A stretch of DNA of 42,295 bases, from NCBI GenBank assembly GCA_947179245.1, contig CAMXBD010000009.1, positions 1 to 42,295 of the forward strand. The letters are read 5' to 3'. The notes under the pieces were generated by a model. It had not been told where the DNA came from. It saw only the letters and a program-made list of their open reading frames with translations, and did no database searches. Below are positions 1 to 8,535 of this stretch, one piece after another. The stretch is from an uncultured Lachnospiraceae bacterium. Lineage in GTDB: Bacteria; Bacillota; Clostridia; Lachnospirales; Lachnospiraceae. Made by a program: the position numbers and the translations under genes. The number at the start of each line of letters is the position of its first letter. The first letter of the stretch is position 1.

Positions 1-85
1 GCAATATAATAATTAAAAAATCCCACTCAAATATCTGCTGGCAACTACCTGACTCGTTGCTCGCGGGAATAAAGGAGCCCTCAAA

Positions 86-769
86 ATGTCCCCATCACCT
101 ACCTATAAAATCCTACTCATCGAAGACGATCCCTTAATCCGTGAAGAACTCCACACCCTCCTCTCCAATATCGGTTACACCGTAAATTCCATCACCAACT
201 TCGACACCACCCTAGACCATGTCCGCTCCTTTTCCCCTGACCTTATTCTGCTCGACATCAATCTGCCGGGGCAGGACGGCTACACGCTCTGCACTTCCAT
301 CCGAAGTTTTTCTACAGTTCCCATCCTCTTTATCACTGGAAGAAATACAGCTATGGACGAGCTTCAGGCTCTGACGCTCGGCGGGGACGACTATATCACA
401 AAACCCTACAACATTCCCGTTCTGCTGGCACGCATCAACCTTCTCTTACGCCGATACAATACAGCTTCTGAGGAAATCTACCAAATAGAATATAAAGGCG
501 TCCGCCTAAGCCTTGTCGCCGGAACCTTAAGCTTCGGACCACAAGAGATTGAACTGACCAAAACCGAACTGAAAATCATGCACTATCTGTTCACTCATCC
601 GAACGAGATTGTCTCCCGTTTAGAACTGGTAGAATATCTGTGGGACAATGAGATTCATATCGACGATAATACTTTGAGCGTGAACATTATGCGTATCAGG
701 GACAAATTACGCAGTCTTGGAGCCGCTGACCTGATACAGACTAAACGAGGCATGGGGTACAAAATATGA
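86..769 (+). CDS. OmpR-family response regulator, BceR-type
   Basis: This is a 227-residue two-component response regulator. The N-terminal receiver domain (about residues 8-120) shows the acidic pair at 14-15, the phospho-acceptor Asp57 in LLDINLPGQDG, the ITGRN switch region and the conserved Lys in ITKPYN. The C-terminal winged helix (about 130-227) has the OmpR-type ELTKTELKIM and DDNTLSVNIMRIRDKL segments. A strong AAAGGAG ribosome site at 71-77 supports the ATG. The stop overlaps the start of the kinase gene by four bases, so the two are translationally coupled. Being followed by a kinase without a sensor domain and by a BceAB transporter identifies it as BceR-like (VraR/GraR in other genera). 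It would be expected to activate the transporter genes downstream when peptide antibiotics are sensed; that role is inferred from context. Confidence 0.9.
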   Translation: MSPSPTYKILLIEDDPLIREELHTLLSNIGYTVNSITNFDTTLDHVRSFSPDLILLDINLPGQDGYTLCTSIRSFSTVPILFITGRNTAMDELQALTLGGDDYITKPYNIPVLLARINLLLRRYNTASEEIYQIEYKGVRLSLVAGTLSFGPQEIELTKTELKIMHYLFTHPNEIVSRLELVEYLWDNEIHIDDNTLSVNIMRIRDKLRSLGAADLIQTKRGMGYKI

Positions 770-1776
770 AATTTCCCGATTATATCACAGATCACAAAAA
801 AAACCTGCTTATCTGCTTTTCCGGTGGCCTACTATTTTCTGCTCTCCTTTTTTTCTTTGGTCTTGGCGCATCCGAACTCCTCCTGCTATGGCTGTGTTAT
901 GCCGCAATTCTCATATTTACTATATGGACCGACTATCTGAACAAGCGAAGAAGAATCCGTTCCCTGTTATCTATTCTGGATTCCTTAGATCAGAAATATC
1001 TGTTAGCAGAGATTGCAGACAATCCGGAAACTGAACTTGAAAAGGTTTACTTCCATTTGCTGAGAACCGCGCTAAAAGATATGACAGACGAAATTGCCGT
1101 ATCCAAACGGATGAGTCAGGAATACCGGGATTATATCGAACAATGGATCCACGAAATCAAAGTCCCCATCACTGGCATTGAACTCGTCTGCGAAAACAAC
1201 AAAACAGATATCACGCGTAAGATCATGACCCAGACAGAGCTGATTGAACAGGAGGTGGAAAAAGTTCTATTTTACGCCCGCCTTGGCAGCGTGGAAAAAG
1301 ACTATCTGATCAAAGAAATCTCCTTGAAAAACTGCGTTCTGGAAGTTCTTGCCCGCAACAAACAATTTCTGATTCAGAATGGTGTCTGCGTGTACACCGA
1401 TTCCATTACAGACACGGTATACTCGGATCAGAAATGGCTCTGCTTTATCCTGAACCAGATTATAATTAACAGCATCAAATACCGCAGTGAGCATCCACCG
1501 GTGATTCAGATAGTATCACACAATACGGAAAACTATGTTGCCCTGTCGATCACAGACAACGGAATCGGCATTAAACCGAGTGAGATAAGCCGTGTCTTCG
1601 ACAAAGGATTCGTCGGCAGTAACGGAAGATGCGGTACAAATGCTACCGGAATCGGGCTGTATCTGTGTGAAAGGCTCTGCGCCAAATTGGGAATCGGTAT
1701 CGATATCGAATCAGAAACCGGGCACTATACTACTGTTCTGCTGTATTTCCCGAAAAGCGATCACTTGAATATATAG
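766..1776 (+). CDS. Intramembrane-sensing histidine kinase, BceS-type
   Basis: This 336-residue sensor kinase has two hydrophobic segments (about 14-34 and 36-55) separated by almost nothing. It therefore lacks an extracellular sensor domain, which is the hallmark of kinases that read the state of a partner ABC transporter. The dimerisation/phosphotransfer region has His129 in QWIHEIKVPITG. The ATP-binding domain shows an N box (LNQIIINSIKYR), a G1 box (ITDNGIGI) and a GIGLYLCERL G2 box. Length and layout match BceS/GraS proteins. It overlaps the regulator gene by four bases and is followed after 205 noncoding bases by the transporter. It should phosphorylate Asp57 of the upstream regulator; the specific inducing peptide cannot be read from sequence. 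Confidence 0.9.
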   Translation: MKFPDYITDHKKNLLICFSGGLLFSALLFFFGLGASELLLLWLCYAAILIFTIWTDYLNKRRRIRSLLSILDSLDQKYLLAEIADNPETELEKVYFHLLRTALKDMTDEIAVSKRMSQEYRDYIEQWIHEIKVPITGIELVCENNKTDITRKIMTQTELIEQEVEKVLFYARLGSVEKDYLIKEISLKNCVLEVLARNKQFLIQNGVCVYTDSITDTVYSDQKWLCFILNQIIINSIKYRSEHPPVIQIVSHNTENYVALSITDNGIGIKPSEISRVFDKGFVGSNGRCGTNATGIGLYLCERLCAKLGIGIDIESETGHYTTVLLYFPKSDHLNI

Positions 1777-1782
1777 TTTTCT

Positions 1783-1823
1783 TATCTTACAAATTTGTTA
1801 GATAAAATCAAAGGACTTCTATA
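1783..1823 (+). promoter_or_regulatory. Candidate promoter and dyad operator for the BceAB genes
   Basis: An imperfect 22-bp dyad (1783-1804, centred on ACAAATTTGT) overlaps a possible -35 TTGTTA (1795-1800), which is 17 bases from a weak -10 TCTATA (1818-1823). A dyad over a weak -35 is what a BceR-type activator site would look like. The remaining 150 bases up to the ABC gene hold a copy of a dispersed repeat (1866-1929) and no ORF of note. This is inference from position and symmetry only. Confidence 0.35.
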
Positions 1824-1865
1824 CCACCCCTGCCAGTCAACATGTAAGATAATGAATTAAACAAG

Positions 1866-1929
1866 TTCGATTGCGAGATTGCTCCGTAAACCTGAAGAAG
1901 TCCAATTTTTCTTCGCAAACTCGCAAAAG
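1866..1929 (+). repeat. Dispersed intergenic repeat, copy A
   Basis: The segment carries TCGATTGCGAGATTGCTCCG near its start and TTCGCAAACTCGCAAAAG at its end. Together these resemble the ends of the element at 12147-12178 and the core of the inverted copy at 4910-4945. The two ends are partly complementary (GCGAG and CTCGC), so the RNA could fold into a hairpin in the leader of the ABC transporter genes. Confidence 0.5.
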
Positions 1930-1981
1930 TAAAACAGCATCTGAACGAACTCGATAACGACACACGGGAGGAACGTAGACC

Positions 1982-2764
1982 ATGAACAAAAAACCAAATC
2001 ATCCAACCACACTGCTCAGCGTAGAGCACATCGAAAAATATTACGGCAGTCAGAGCACAGTCACAAAAGCTCTCGATGACGTCAGCTTCCAAGTACAACG
2101 CGGCGAGTATGTCAGCATCATGGGTGCTTCCGGCTCCGGTAAGACCACTCTGCTCAACTGCATCTCCACGATCGACACCGTAAGTGCCGGACATATCTTA
2201 TTATCCGGAAAAGACATTACCTCCATAAGCGACAATGATATAGCGGCGTTTCGCCGTGATAATCTCGGTTTCGTTTTTCAGGATTTCAACCTCTTGGACA
2301 CTTTGACTCTGGAAGAAAATATTGCTCTTCCCCTGACAATCAGCGGCATTCCACCCAAAGAGATCGATGAACGTGTATACAAAATTGCAGAAAAACTGCA
2401 AATAAATGATGCACTGCAAAAATTTCCTTTTCAGGTATCTGGCGGTCAGAAACAGCGTTGTGCCTTTGCCCGCGCCGTGATCTGCGATCCCAAGCTGGTC
2501 ATGGCGGATGAGCCTACTGGTTCACTGGATTCCCATTCCTCCCGTGTTCTTTTGGAGATCATGTCAAACCTCAATACGGATCTGAGCGCTACGATTCTCA
2601 TGGTAACTCACGACGCATTCTGTGCAAGCTATGCAGATCGTATCTTATTTTTAAAAGACGGAAAGATTTTCAATGAAATACGCAAAGGTGAAAAAACACG
2701 CAATATTTTTTATCATGAAATCCTTGACGTGCTCGCCCTGTTAGGAGGTGACAAACCATGCTGA
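1982..2764 (+). CDS. ABC transporter ATP-binding protein, BceA-type
   Basis: This is a 260-residue ABC ATPase of the MacB/LolD/BceA class. It has Walker A GASGSGKT at 48-55, a Q loop in FVFQDFNLLDTLT, the signature VSGGQKQRCAFARA, and Walker B with the catalytic Glu in LVMADEPTGSLDS, followed by the H-loop His in MVTHD. The ATG follows a GGGAGGAA ribosome site. The 3' end overlaps the permease gene by seven bases. It powers the BceB-like permease, which protects lipid II-cycle intermediates from peptide antibiotics and passes transport flux information to the BceS-like kinase. Confidence 0.93.
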   Translation: MNKKPNHPTTLLSVEHIEKYYGSQSTVTKALDDVSFQVQRGEYVSIMGASGSGKTTLLNCISTIDTVSAGHILLSGKDITSISDNDIAAFRRDNLGFVFQDFNLLDTLTLEENIALPLTISGIPPKEIDERVYKIAEKLQINDALQKFPFQVSGGQKQRCAFARAVICDPKLVMADEPTGSLDSHSSRVLLEIMSNLNTDLSATILMVTHDAFCASYADRILFLKDGKIFNEIRKGEKTRNIFYHEILDVLALLGGDKPC

Positions 2765-4791
2765 AACAATTATCACTGCGCAATGCCAAGAGACAGTCGA
2801 AAGAATATTCTCTTTACTTTATCACTCTGGCATGTACGGTTTCCTTCATGTATGCCTTCAATACCCTTATTTTCTCAGATATTATCCAGACATTCTCCAG
2901 CGCGGAAGTACTTCCATACATGATCGTGGCAGCCTCTTTATTGATCGTGCTTGTCATGGGATGGATCGTCGGGTACATGACGAATTTTATTTTGAAAAAG
3001 CGCAGCCGCGAGCTAAGTATCTACATGCTGGCAGGTATTCCAAACCGCTCCGTCAGCAGGCTTGTTTTCTATGAAAATGTATTAATCGGTACTTTCTCAT
3101 TTGCGTTAGGTCTGCCCATTGGTATGCTGTTGTCACAGATTTTGGAATCTGTCATTGACCACATGTTCGGAATAAGATATGTATTCAGCTTTGGTTTTTC
3201 ATGGAATGCAGCAGGAATCACTCTCCTATATTTCCTTGCCATTCTCTTTCATGCGATCCGTAAAAACAGAAAATGGGTACGCAGAATAAGTGTCCACGAC
3301 CTTCTGCTGCTTGACCGTCAGAATGAATTGATTCCTGCCTCAGGTAATGCATCTGCCACTCTTATCTTTATCTTGTCCATATTATGCGGTTGTACAGGCG
3401 CTTATCTGATAACAGCCCTGCCTTTAGGCAAAGGTTATGATATCCTTATCGGAATCTCTTGTCTTACCCTGTTTCTAATGGGATTCTTCCAAAGCATTCC
3501 GGCATTTCTCGTGACCCACTTTGCAGGACGCACTGAATGGAAATACCGGCAGGACAGACTGGTGATCTTTCGGGAATTTACAACGAAGATCCGCTCCACA
3601 AGCATCGTCATGGGTGTGCTGTCAGTTCTTTTCATGCTGTCATTGACTTTTATGGGTATAGGCACGGCCGTCTACATGATTGCGGAACAGCATATGGAGC
3701 ACCGCGTATTTGATGTGATGATTCTGCACCAAGCAGAATTGTACGATTTTGCGGCATACGAAGATGCCCTGCGCAGAAGTTTTCCCGTCCGGTCAAGTCA
3801 TACCTACGGCATCTATACAGATAAGAAGAAAGATTTCCTCACAGTCCGTGGCAAAGTCATCTCAGACACAGATCACGGCAATGATATCATGTATAAGGAA
3901 TATCAATACGACACTTATATGCGGCAGAGCGATTATCAAAAACTTCGGGAAATGCTCGATTATGAATCAGTATCCCTTGATCCATCCCTGTGCTATGTTC
4001 ACTGTATGCCAGCGTTGAAACAGGCCTTCCTTGCATCCATCCGGGAAAATATCGATTTAGACTGTGCTGGCTATTCATTTGCTTCGGACAGTGTCTTCTG
4101 CGAACCCTTCAACCAGATGGAAACTTACGGAAATGGCTGGGATTACTGTGTGATCGTTCCCGATCAGGCTGTGGACAGGATGGAAATTGTGTACTGCCTG
4201 TTTGCGGTTATAACAGAATCATCTTTTGACAGCAATGATTCAGATCATTTTATGCAGATCTGCGATGGACTGGCGCCTTTAGAAAGAAATAGCGTAATCT
4301 CGACCTCAGATAACCAAGGCAACGCATTTTGCACATCTTTAAGACAGGATGCTGACTACCTCTCCGGCAAATGGGGCGATAAAGAGAGTTTAATGATATT
4401 TTATGCTATGGCGATCTGTCTGTTTTACCTTGCACTGATATTCGAGATCATCGGTGCGGCGATTCTCTCAACCCAAATCCTCAGTGACCGGGAGAAAAAG
4501 CAAAGACAGCGGCACATACTGCTGCAGCTCGGAATGACTGAAAAACTGATTACCAGAACAAACCGCCGCCAGTTCGCTCTGATTTTTTTATTTCCTCTCA
4601 TACCCGCGCTTTTGATCAGCAGTTGCTTTGTGTATACCTGTGCATTAAAAATGCGGTCTGCGGTTTTCCATCTCACTGCCCTTGACAATCACTTATGGAT
4701 AGCCAAATCACTTGGTATCACATACATTTTCTTTATATTGCTATATGGCATTTATTATACTGCCGTACAAGAACTACCTTATCCGTCTTAG
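2758..4791 (+). CDS. ABC transporter permease, BceB-type (FtsX family)
   Basis: This 677-residue membrane protein is close to the usual BceB size. Hydrophobic segments occur at about 17-38, 53-75, 105-130, 150-170, 200-225, 230-255 and 285-310, then three more at the C-terminus (about 545-570, 603-625, 645-670). Between them lies a large soluble region (about 315-540) corresponding to the extracellular ligand domain of BceB proteins. The start ATG overlaps the end of the ATPase gene and follows GGAGGTGA. With the upstream ATPase, kinase and regulator it completes a peptide-antibiotic resistance and sensing module. Bacitracin, nisin-like or other lipid II binders are all possible substrates; the sequence does not discriminate. 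Confidence 0.9.
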   Translation: MLKQLSLRNAKRQSKEYSLYFITLACTVSFMYAFNTLIFSDIIQTFSSAEVLPYMIVAASLLIVLVMGWIVGYMTNFILKKRSRELSIYMLAGIPNRSVSRLVFYENVLIGTFSFALGLPIGMLLSQILESVIDHMFGIRYVFSFGFSWNAAGITLLYFLAILFHAIRKNRKWVRRISVHDLLLLDRQNELIPASGNASATLIFILSILCGCTGAYLITALPLGKGYDILIGISCLTLFLMGFFQSIPAFLVTHFAGRTEWKYRQDRLVIFREFTTKIRSTSIVMGVLSVLFMLSLTFMGIGTAVYMIAEQHMEHRVFDVMILHQAELYDFAAYEDALRRSFPVRSSHTYGIYTDKKKDFLTVRGKVISDTDHGNDIMYKEYQYDTYMRQSDYQKLREMLDYESVSLDPSLCYVHCMPALKQAFLASIRENIDLDCAGYSFASDSVFCEPFNQMETYGNGWDYCVIVPDQAVDRMEIVYCLFAVITESSFDSNDSDHFMQICDGLAPLERNSVISTSDNQGNAFCTSLRQDADYLSGKWGDKESLMIFYAMAICLFYLALIFEIIGAAILSTQILSDREKKQRQRHILLQLGMTEKLITRTNRRQFALIFLFPLIPALLISSCFVYTCALKMRSAVFHLTALDNHLWIAKSLGITYIFFILLYGIYYTAVQELPYPS

Positions 4792-4823
4792 TGCTTTTAT
4801 CTTCTTTTTCTTTATTCTAATAG

Positions 4824-4894
4824 GATTCGGGTGTCAAAAGGTGCTTCAATAGGCTTTTAACGGCATATGCAAAGCACCTTTTGACACCCGAATC
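4824..4894. repeat. Perfect 23-bp inverted repeat with 25-base loop
   Basis: The arms at 4824-4846 and 4872-4894 are exact reverse complements (start GATTCGGGTGTC, end GACACCCGAATC). The element sits between the convergent BceB-like gene and the repeat-rich membrane protein gene. It could act as a bidirectional terminator, but neither side has a U-tract, and the long stem looks more like a REP/MITE-like element. A diverged copy of one arm lies at 35163-35187, with 20 of 25 bases identical. Confidence 0.8.
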
Positions 4895-4909
4895 TTCTGC
4901 TCCGTTCTT

Positions 4910-4945
4910 GCGAATCTCGCAATCGGGGCTTGCTCAATTTTTATT
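4910..4945 (-). repeat. Dispersed intergenic repeat, copy B
   Basis: Read on the minus strand it begins AAAAATTGAGC and continues to CGATTGCGAGATTCGCAAG. Both halves recur in the rqcH leader (12086-12178), and the second half recurs at 1866. It lies just past the stop codon of the membrane protein gene at 4952-6661. Confidence 0.5.
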
Positions 4946-4951
4946 GTTCAC

Positions 4952-6661
4952 CTAGAACACTTTTAAATACTGTTCATAGTCCTTATAGGTAACTGTTACC
5001 CATCCCTCATCGTAGTTGAAACCGATCTCCATTCCCTGCGGTGTATAGAATACAATAATATCGGTTGAATCGAAGTGAGCTGTGATTTCCTGATCTGACA
5101 TCCTTGTCAGATAACTGATCTCTCCGTTCTGGATATCGCTCTTTTCCCTGAACTCTACAGAAAAATCATCGTTTACATTGAGCATACTCTCATTATCCAG
5201 AATAATTCCATTTTCCATATCGATATTAATACTGTACAGGAAAACATCATTATAATAATCACTGTATACATTTTCGGAGAATACAATACTCAATTTTTCC
5301 TCATCCATATAGGTCACATAGCCGGTTGATGATGCTTGAAAATAGCTGTCACCATCATCGGTAAAATATTCTTCATACTCATCTTCAAAGTATTCAACCA
5401 AAAAGTCAATTTCACTCTGAATCGTACTATTCAGCTTATCCAGATTAGGAATATCTCCGTCTTTATTTGAAATGACAGGATAAAAAACCATGATATCTAC
5501 ATTCTCATAATCTGTATCATATTCGTAATAATCAAATTCTACCGAATAGGACAGATTTTCTTTGATATCATCATGAAGGGTATAATACTCATCGTCATCA
5601 TAATTATACTCATCGTAGTCATCATAGCCGTAATCGTAGTCATTGTAATCGTCATCATATTGATCGTCATCTCTGCTGTCACCATCTCTACGATCCTGAT
5701 TCTTATCCTGATCCTGCCCCTTATCCCAATCATCGAAATTATACTCTTCCCGGTCACTGCGTATGCTGGCTCTTCCATCTGAATATAATGATACTACTTT
5801 ATATGTCAGCGCACCAAAGGCTATCAGGAACAATACGATAACCGCTGCCACTATACCGATGATCAGACCGGTATTATTCTTCTTCTGCGGTACAGCATAA
5901 GGGCTGTACTGGTTATTGCCGAAAGGCGGATTCCCATATTGATTATTATTGCCGTATTGGCTGGTATTCTGTGTTGTCTGTCCACCATATGAGTTATTCG
6001 CATAAGAATTGTTATAGTACGGATTATCGTTCTGTGCTGCCTGTCCGTTATATTGGCTGTTCCCATACGGATTGCCATTGTACGGATTATCGTTCTGCGC
6101 TGTCTGTCCGCCATATTGGCTGTTCCCATACGGATTACTATTATACGGATTATTATTCTGTGCTGTCTGCCCACCATATGGAGTATTCATGTACGGATTG
6201 CCATTATATGTATTATTGTTCTGTGCCGTCTGCCCGCCATATGAGGGATTCATGTATGGATTGTTATTATACGGACTATTATTCTGTGCATTTTGTCCAA
6301 CATACGGATTATTAGCATACGGATCACTATAATATGTATTTTTATTTACAGACACACCGTAAGGGTTGTCCGTCGAATCATTCGTATAACTTTCCTGCGG
6401 CGCAGTATTACTATCTTCTGTCACAGCATCTTCAATAACAGTATCTGCCTCAGATATCACTTCTAAAGTCGATTCTTCGATAACACCTGAATCCTCCGCC
6501 GTCTCTACTATTTCCTGCATCGGAGTATCATTCAATGAACTGCTGGAAACATCCGGTGTATTATAGATATCAGCGCTGCTCTCTGTGGTATATGTATCTG
6601 AAACTGTATTTGCCTCATTATTCCCATTATTATAATTATCAAACTGATCTGACTGGCTCAT
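4952..6661 (-). CDS. Single-pass membrane protein with NPY/GGQTAQN repeats and an extracellular DUF3298-like domain
   Basis: A 569-residue protein that I cannot name. Residues 1-110 are acidic and Ser/Thr-rich. Residues 115-238 hold six 21-residue Asn/Tyr/Gln-rich units, with the GQ dipeptide recurring exactly every 21 residues. A short basic patch (PQKKNN) precedes one membrane segment (about 264-290). A very acidic Asp/Tyr linker (300-368) and a C-terminal folded domain (369-569) follow, the latter ending in VFYTPQGMEIGFNYDEGWVTV, reminiscent of the DUF3298 domain of RsiV-type anti-sigma factors. With no signal peptide and positive charge on the N side, the repeats should be cytoplasmic and the C-terminal domain outside. 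I start at the ATG at 6661, behind GGAAGGAAAAGG; an in-frame TTG at 6685 is less likely. It is the last gene of the yicC operon, 35 bases after cinA. Function unknown. Confidence 0.75.
   Translation of the reverse strand: MSQSDQFDNYNNGNNEANTVSDTYTTESSADIYNTPDVSSSSLNDTPMQEIVETAEDSGVIEESTLEVISEADTVIEDAVTEDSNTAPQESYTNDSTDNPYGVSVNKNTYYSDPYANNPYVGQNAQNNSPYNNNPYMNPSYGGQTAQNNNTYNGNPYMNTPYGGQTAQNNNPYNSNPYGNSQYGGQTAQNDNPYNGNPYGNSQYNGQAAQNDNPYYNNSYANNSYGGQTTQNTSQYGNNNQYGNPPFGNNQYSPYAVPQKKNNTGLIIGIVAAVIVLFLIAFGALTYKVVSLYSDGRASIRSDREEYNFDDWDKGQDQDKNQDRRDGDSRDDDQYDDDYNDYDYGYDDYDEYNYDDDEYYTLHDDIKENLSYSVEFDYYEYDTDYENVDIMVFYPVISNKDGDIPNLDKLNSTIQSEIDFLVEYFEDEYEEYFTDDGDSYFQASSTGYVTYMDEEKLSIVFSENVYSDYYNDVFLYSINIDMENGIILDNESMLNVNDDFSVEFREKSDIQNGEISYLTRMSDQEITAHFDSTDIIVFYTPQGMEIGFNYDEGWVTVTYKDYEQYLKVF
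5948..6319 (-). repeat. 63-bp coding tandem repeat, six units
   Basis: Six imperfect 63-bp units encode the 21-residue repeats of the membrane protein. The Gln of the GQ dipeptide is at residues 123, 144, 165, 186, 207 and 228. Unit length is exactly conserved while the sequence has drifted, consistent with selection on the protein and a potential for unit gain or loss. Confidence 0.85.
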
Positions 6662-6696
6662 TCGTTTTTCCTTTTCCTTCCTCAATTTACCACTTT

Positions 6697-7968
6697 CTAC
6701 TTGTCCTTACCACCGAATGTCACTTCACTATAATACTGCAAAATACACTCTCGCATTAATGACAATGCAGAAGAAACCGTGTTTTCCCTGATTTTTGCAC
6801 GATCACCGCTAAAACGGCACTCCTTGACCGTAAGACGCCCACAGACATTACAGCCGATATACACCAGCCCTACCGGTTTATCTTCTGAGCCTCCATCCGG
6901 TCCGGCTATCCCCGTAACACTTACAGCCACATCTGCTTTGGATACCATTGCGGCTCCTTTAGCCATCTCCCGCGCGATTTGCTCACTGACTGCCCCATGT
7001 TTCAGCAATGTATTCTTCTTGATTCCGAGCAGTCTTCTCTTTGCCTTGTTAGAATAGGTAATATACCCAGACTTAAAAACTTCCGAAACACCGGGTACAT
7101 TAATCAGCCTTGCCGCTATAAGCCCGCCCGTACAAGATTCCACAGTGCTGATTGTCAGTTTATTGGCAAGAAGCAGATCCACTACCGCTTTCTCTAACGT
7201 CACTTCATCGTCCGTCGTATAAACATGATTACCAAACCGTCTTTTTAATTCTTTGATGATTGGTTTGACCAGCTTTCTTGCCGCTTTCTCATCCTCAGCT
7301 CTGGCTGTCACCCGCAGATGTACTTCACCTGTCTTCGCGTAAGTTGCTATCGTAGGATTGGACTGTTCATCTATCAAATCGCGAACCATAGTTTCTGCTT
7401 TACTCTCACCTACGCCGCATACCTTGACGGTCTGGGAAAAGATCACACAGGATTGAAGCCTGCTTAAATATGGCATAATAGACGTCTCAAACATCGGAAT
7501 CATCTCATTTGGCGGTCCCGGCATTAAGATCACATGCTTGCCGTTCTCCTCCATGATAACACCGGGAGCCGTTCCGTTCGGATTATCTACAACAATACAT
7601 CCCTCCGGCATCATAGCCTGTTTCCAGTTATTATCCGTGATCTCCAAACCTCTTTTTTCAAAAAATTTCTGAATAGCGTCTTTGCTCTGCTCATGAAGAT
7701 ACAACGGTCTGCCAAGCGCCTTTGCCGCCACTTCCTTTGTCAGATCATCCTGCGTCGGTCCAAGTCCACCGGACAAAAGCAGGATATCGGCTCTGGACAG
7801 TGCCGTCTTAATCGCCTCATAAAGCCTCTCTTCATTGTCGCCGACCACATCCTGATAATAGCAGGAAAGTCCGAGTCCTGCGCACTTCTCCGATAAATAT
7901 GCTGCATTGGTATTGACAATGTTTCCTAATAAAATTTCCGTTCCTACTGAAATAAGCTCTACAATCAT
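6697..7968 (-). CDS. cinA: CinA family protein (nicotinamide-nucleotide amidohydrolase)
   Basis: This 423-residue protein has the normal two-domain length. The N-terminal MoaB/MogA-like domain (about 1-170) begins MIVELISVGTEILLGNIVNTN and contains LSGGLGPTQDDLT. The C-terminal CinA amidohydrolase domain (about 255-415) contains TVESCTGGLIAARL and VTGIAGPDGGSEDKPVGLV. In this family the C-terminal domain deamidates nicotinamide mononucleotide in NAD salvage, while the N-terminal domain hydrolyses ADP-ribose-type nucleotides. The start follows AGGTGG. It lies 33 bases downstream of pgsA, the usual neighbour in Clostridia and Bacilli. The link to competence is historical and is not supported by anything here. 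Confidence 0.95.
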   Translation of the reverse strand: MIVELISVGTEILLGNIVNTNAAYLSEKCAGLGLSCYYQDVVGDNEERLYEAIKTALSRADILLLSGGLGPTQDDLTKEVAAKALGRPLYLHEQSKDAIQKFFEKRGLEITDNNWKQAMMPEGCIVVDNPNGTAPGVIMEENGKHVILMPGPPNEMIPMFETSIMPYLSRLQSCVIFSQTVKVCGVGESKAETMVRDLIDEQSNPTIATYAKTGEVHLRVTARAEDEKAARKLVKPIIKELKRRFGNHVYTTDDEVTLEKAVVDLLLANKLTISTVESCTGGLIAARLINVPGVSEVFKSGYITYSNKAKRRLLGIKKNTLLKHGAVSEQIAREMAKGAAMVSKADVAVSVTGIAGPDGGSEDKPVGLVYIGCNVCGRLTVKECRFSGDRAKIRENTVSSALSLMRECILQYYSEVTFGGKDK

Positions 7969-8001
7969 TTTTCCACCTATTCTGAAGCATCTGTCACGCT
8001 A

Positions 8002-8535
8002 TCACTTTGTGTCTTTCATAACGTCCTTATTTTTTGCCAGATAATCCACTAAAGATACTACCGTCAATATGAGCGCTGCCCACATGACGATTCCAGTAAG
8101 CAGGTTTAAGGCAGGAATGTCTGCAATCATAAGACAGATCATGACCATCTGAAAAGTGGTCTTAAATTTCCCCCAGTAACTTGCCGCGATAACTACGCCA
8201 TTGTCTGACGCAATCAATCTGAATCCGCTGATAATAAACTCTCTGGCAATAATAATGATCACAATCCATGCCGGTATCTTATTGAGCGCCACCAGACAAA
8301 TCAGTGCGGAACATACCAGAAGTTTATCCGCCAAAGGGTCCATAAATTTACCGAAATTTGTCACCAGATTATATTTTCTTGCAATCTTGCCATCCAGCAG
8401 ATCCGTCAGACTGGCAATGATAAAAATCACAAGTGCGATCCACTTATCTACCGTTGTTATGTAAACTAACATAAACACCACGAAGAATGGAATCAATATT
8501 ACGCGAAACATCGTTAACTTATTAGGTAAGTTCAT
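8002..8535 (-). CDS. pgsA: CDP-diacylglycerol-glycerol-3-phosphate 3-phosphatidyltransferase
   Basis: This 177-residue integral membrane enzyme makes phosphatidylglycerophosphate from CDP-diacylglycerol and glycerol-3-phosphate, the committed step to phosphatidylglycerol and cardiolipin. The CDP-alcohol phosphotransferase signature is intact: DGKIAR, then eight residues, then GKFMDPLADK. Several hydrophobic helices surround it (about 10-35, 80-100, 125-165). I place the start at the ATG at 8535 (MNLPNKLTMFRV), which has GGAGAG seven bases upstream and overlaps the end of rimO by 14 bases. The upstream in-frame ATG at 8550 would add five residues and has no comparable ribosome site. Confidence 0.95.
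   Translation of the reverse strand: MNLPNKLTMFRVILIPFFVVFMLVYITTVDKWIALVIFIIASLTDLLDGKIARKYNLVTNFGKFMDPLADKLLVCSALICLVALNKIPAWIVIIIIAREFIISGFRLIASDNGVVIAASYWGKFKTTFQMVMICLMIADIPALNLLTGIVMWAALILTVVSLVDYLAKNKDVMKDTK

Noticed and set aside
1808-2194. Minus-strand 128-codon frame across the bce intergenic gap
   Set aside because: Mostly antisense to the BceA-type gene, no domain, and it includes a repeat element; judged a chance frame.
5573-5782. Plus-strand 69-codon frame, almost all Ile/Val/Leu
   Set aside because: It is the complement of the Asp/Tyr-rich linker of the membrane protein gene; the hydrophobicity is an artefact of codon complementarity.
5948-6319. Regular 63-bp repeats that could suggest a CRISPR array
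   Set aside because: The whole unit varies gradually and stays in one reading frame; there are no constant repeats with unique spacers. It is a coding repeat.
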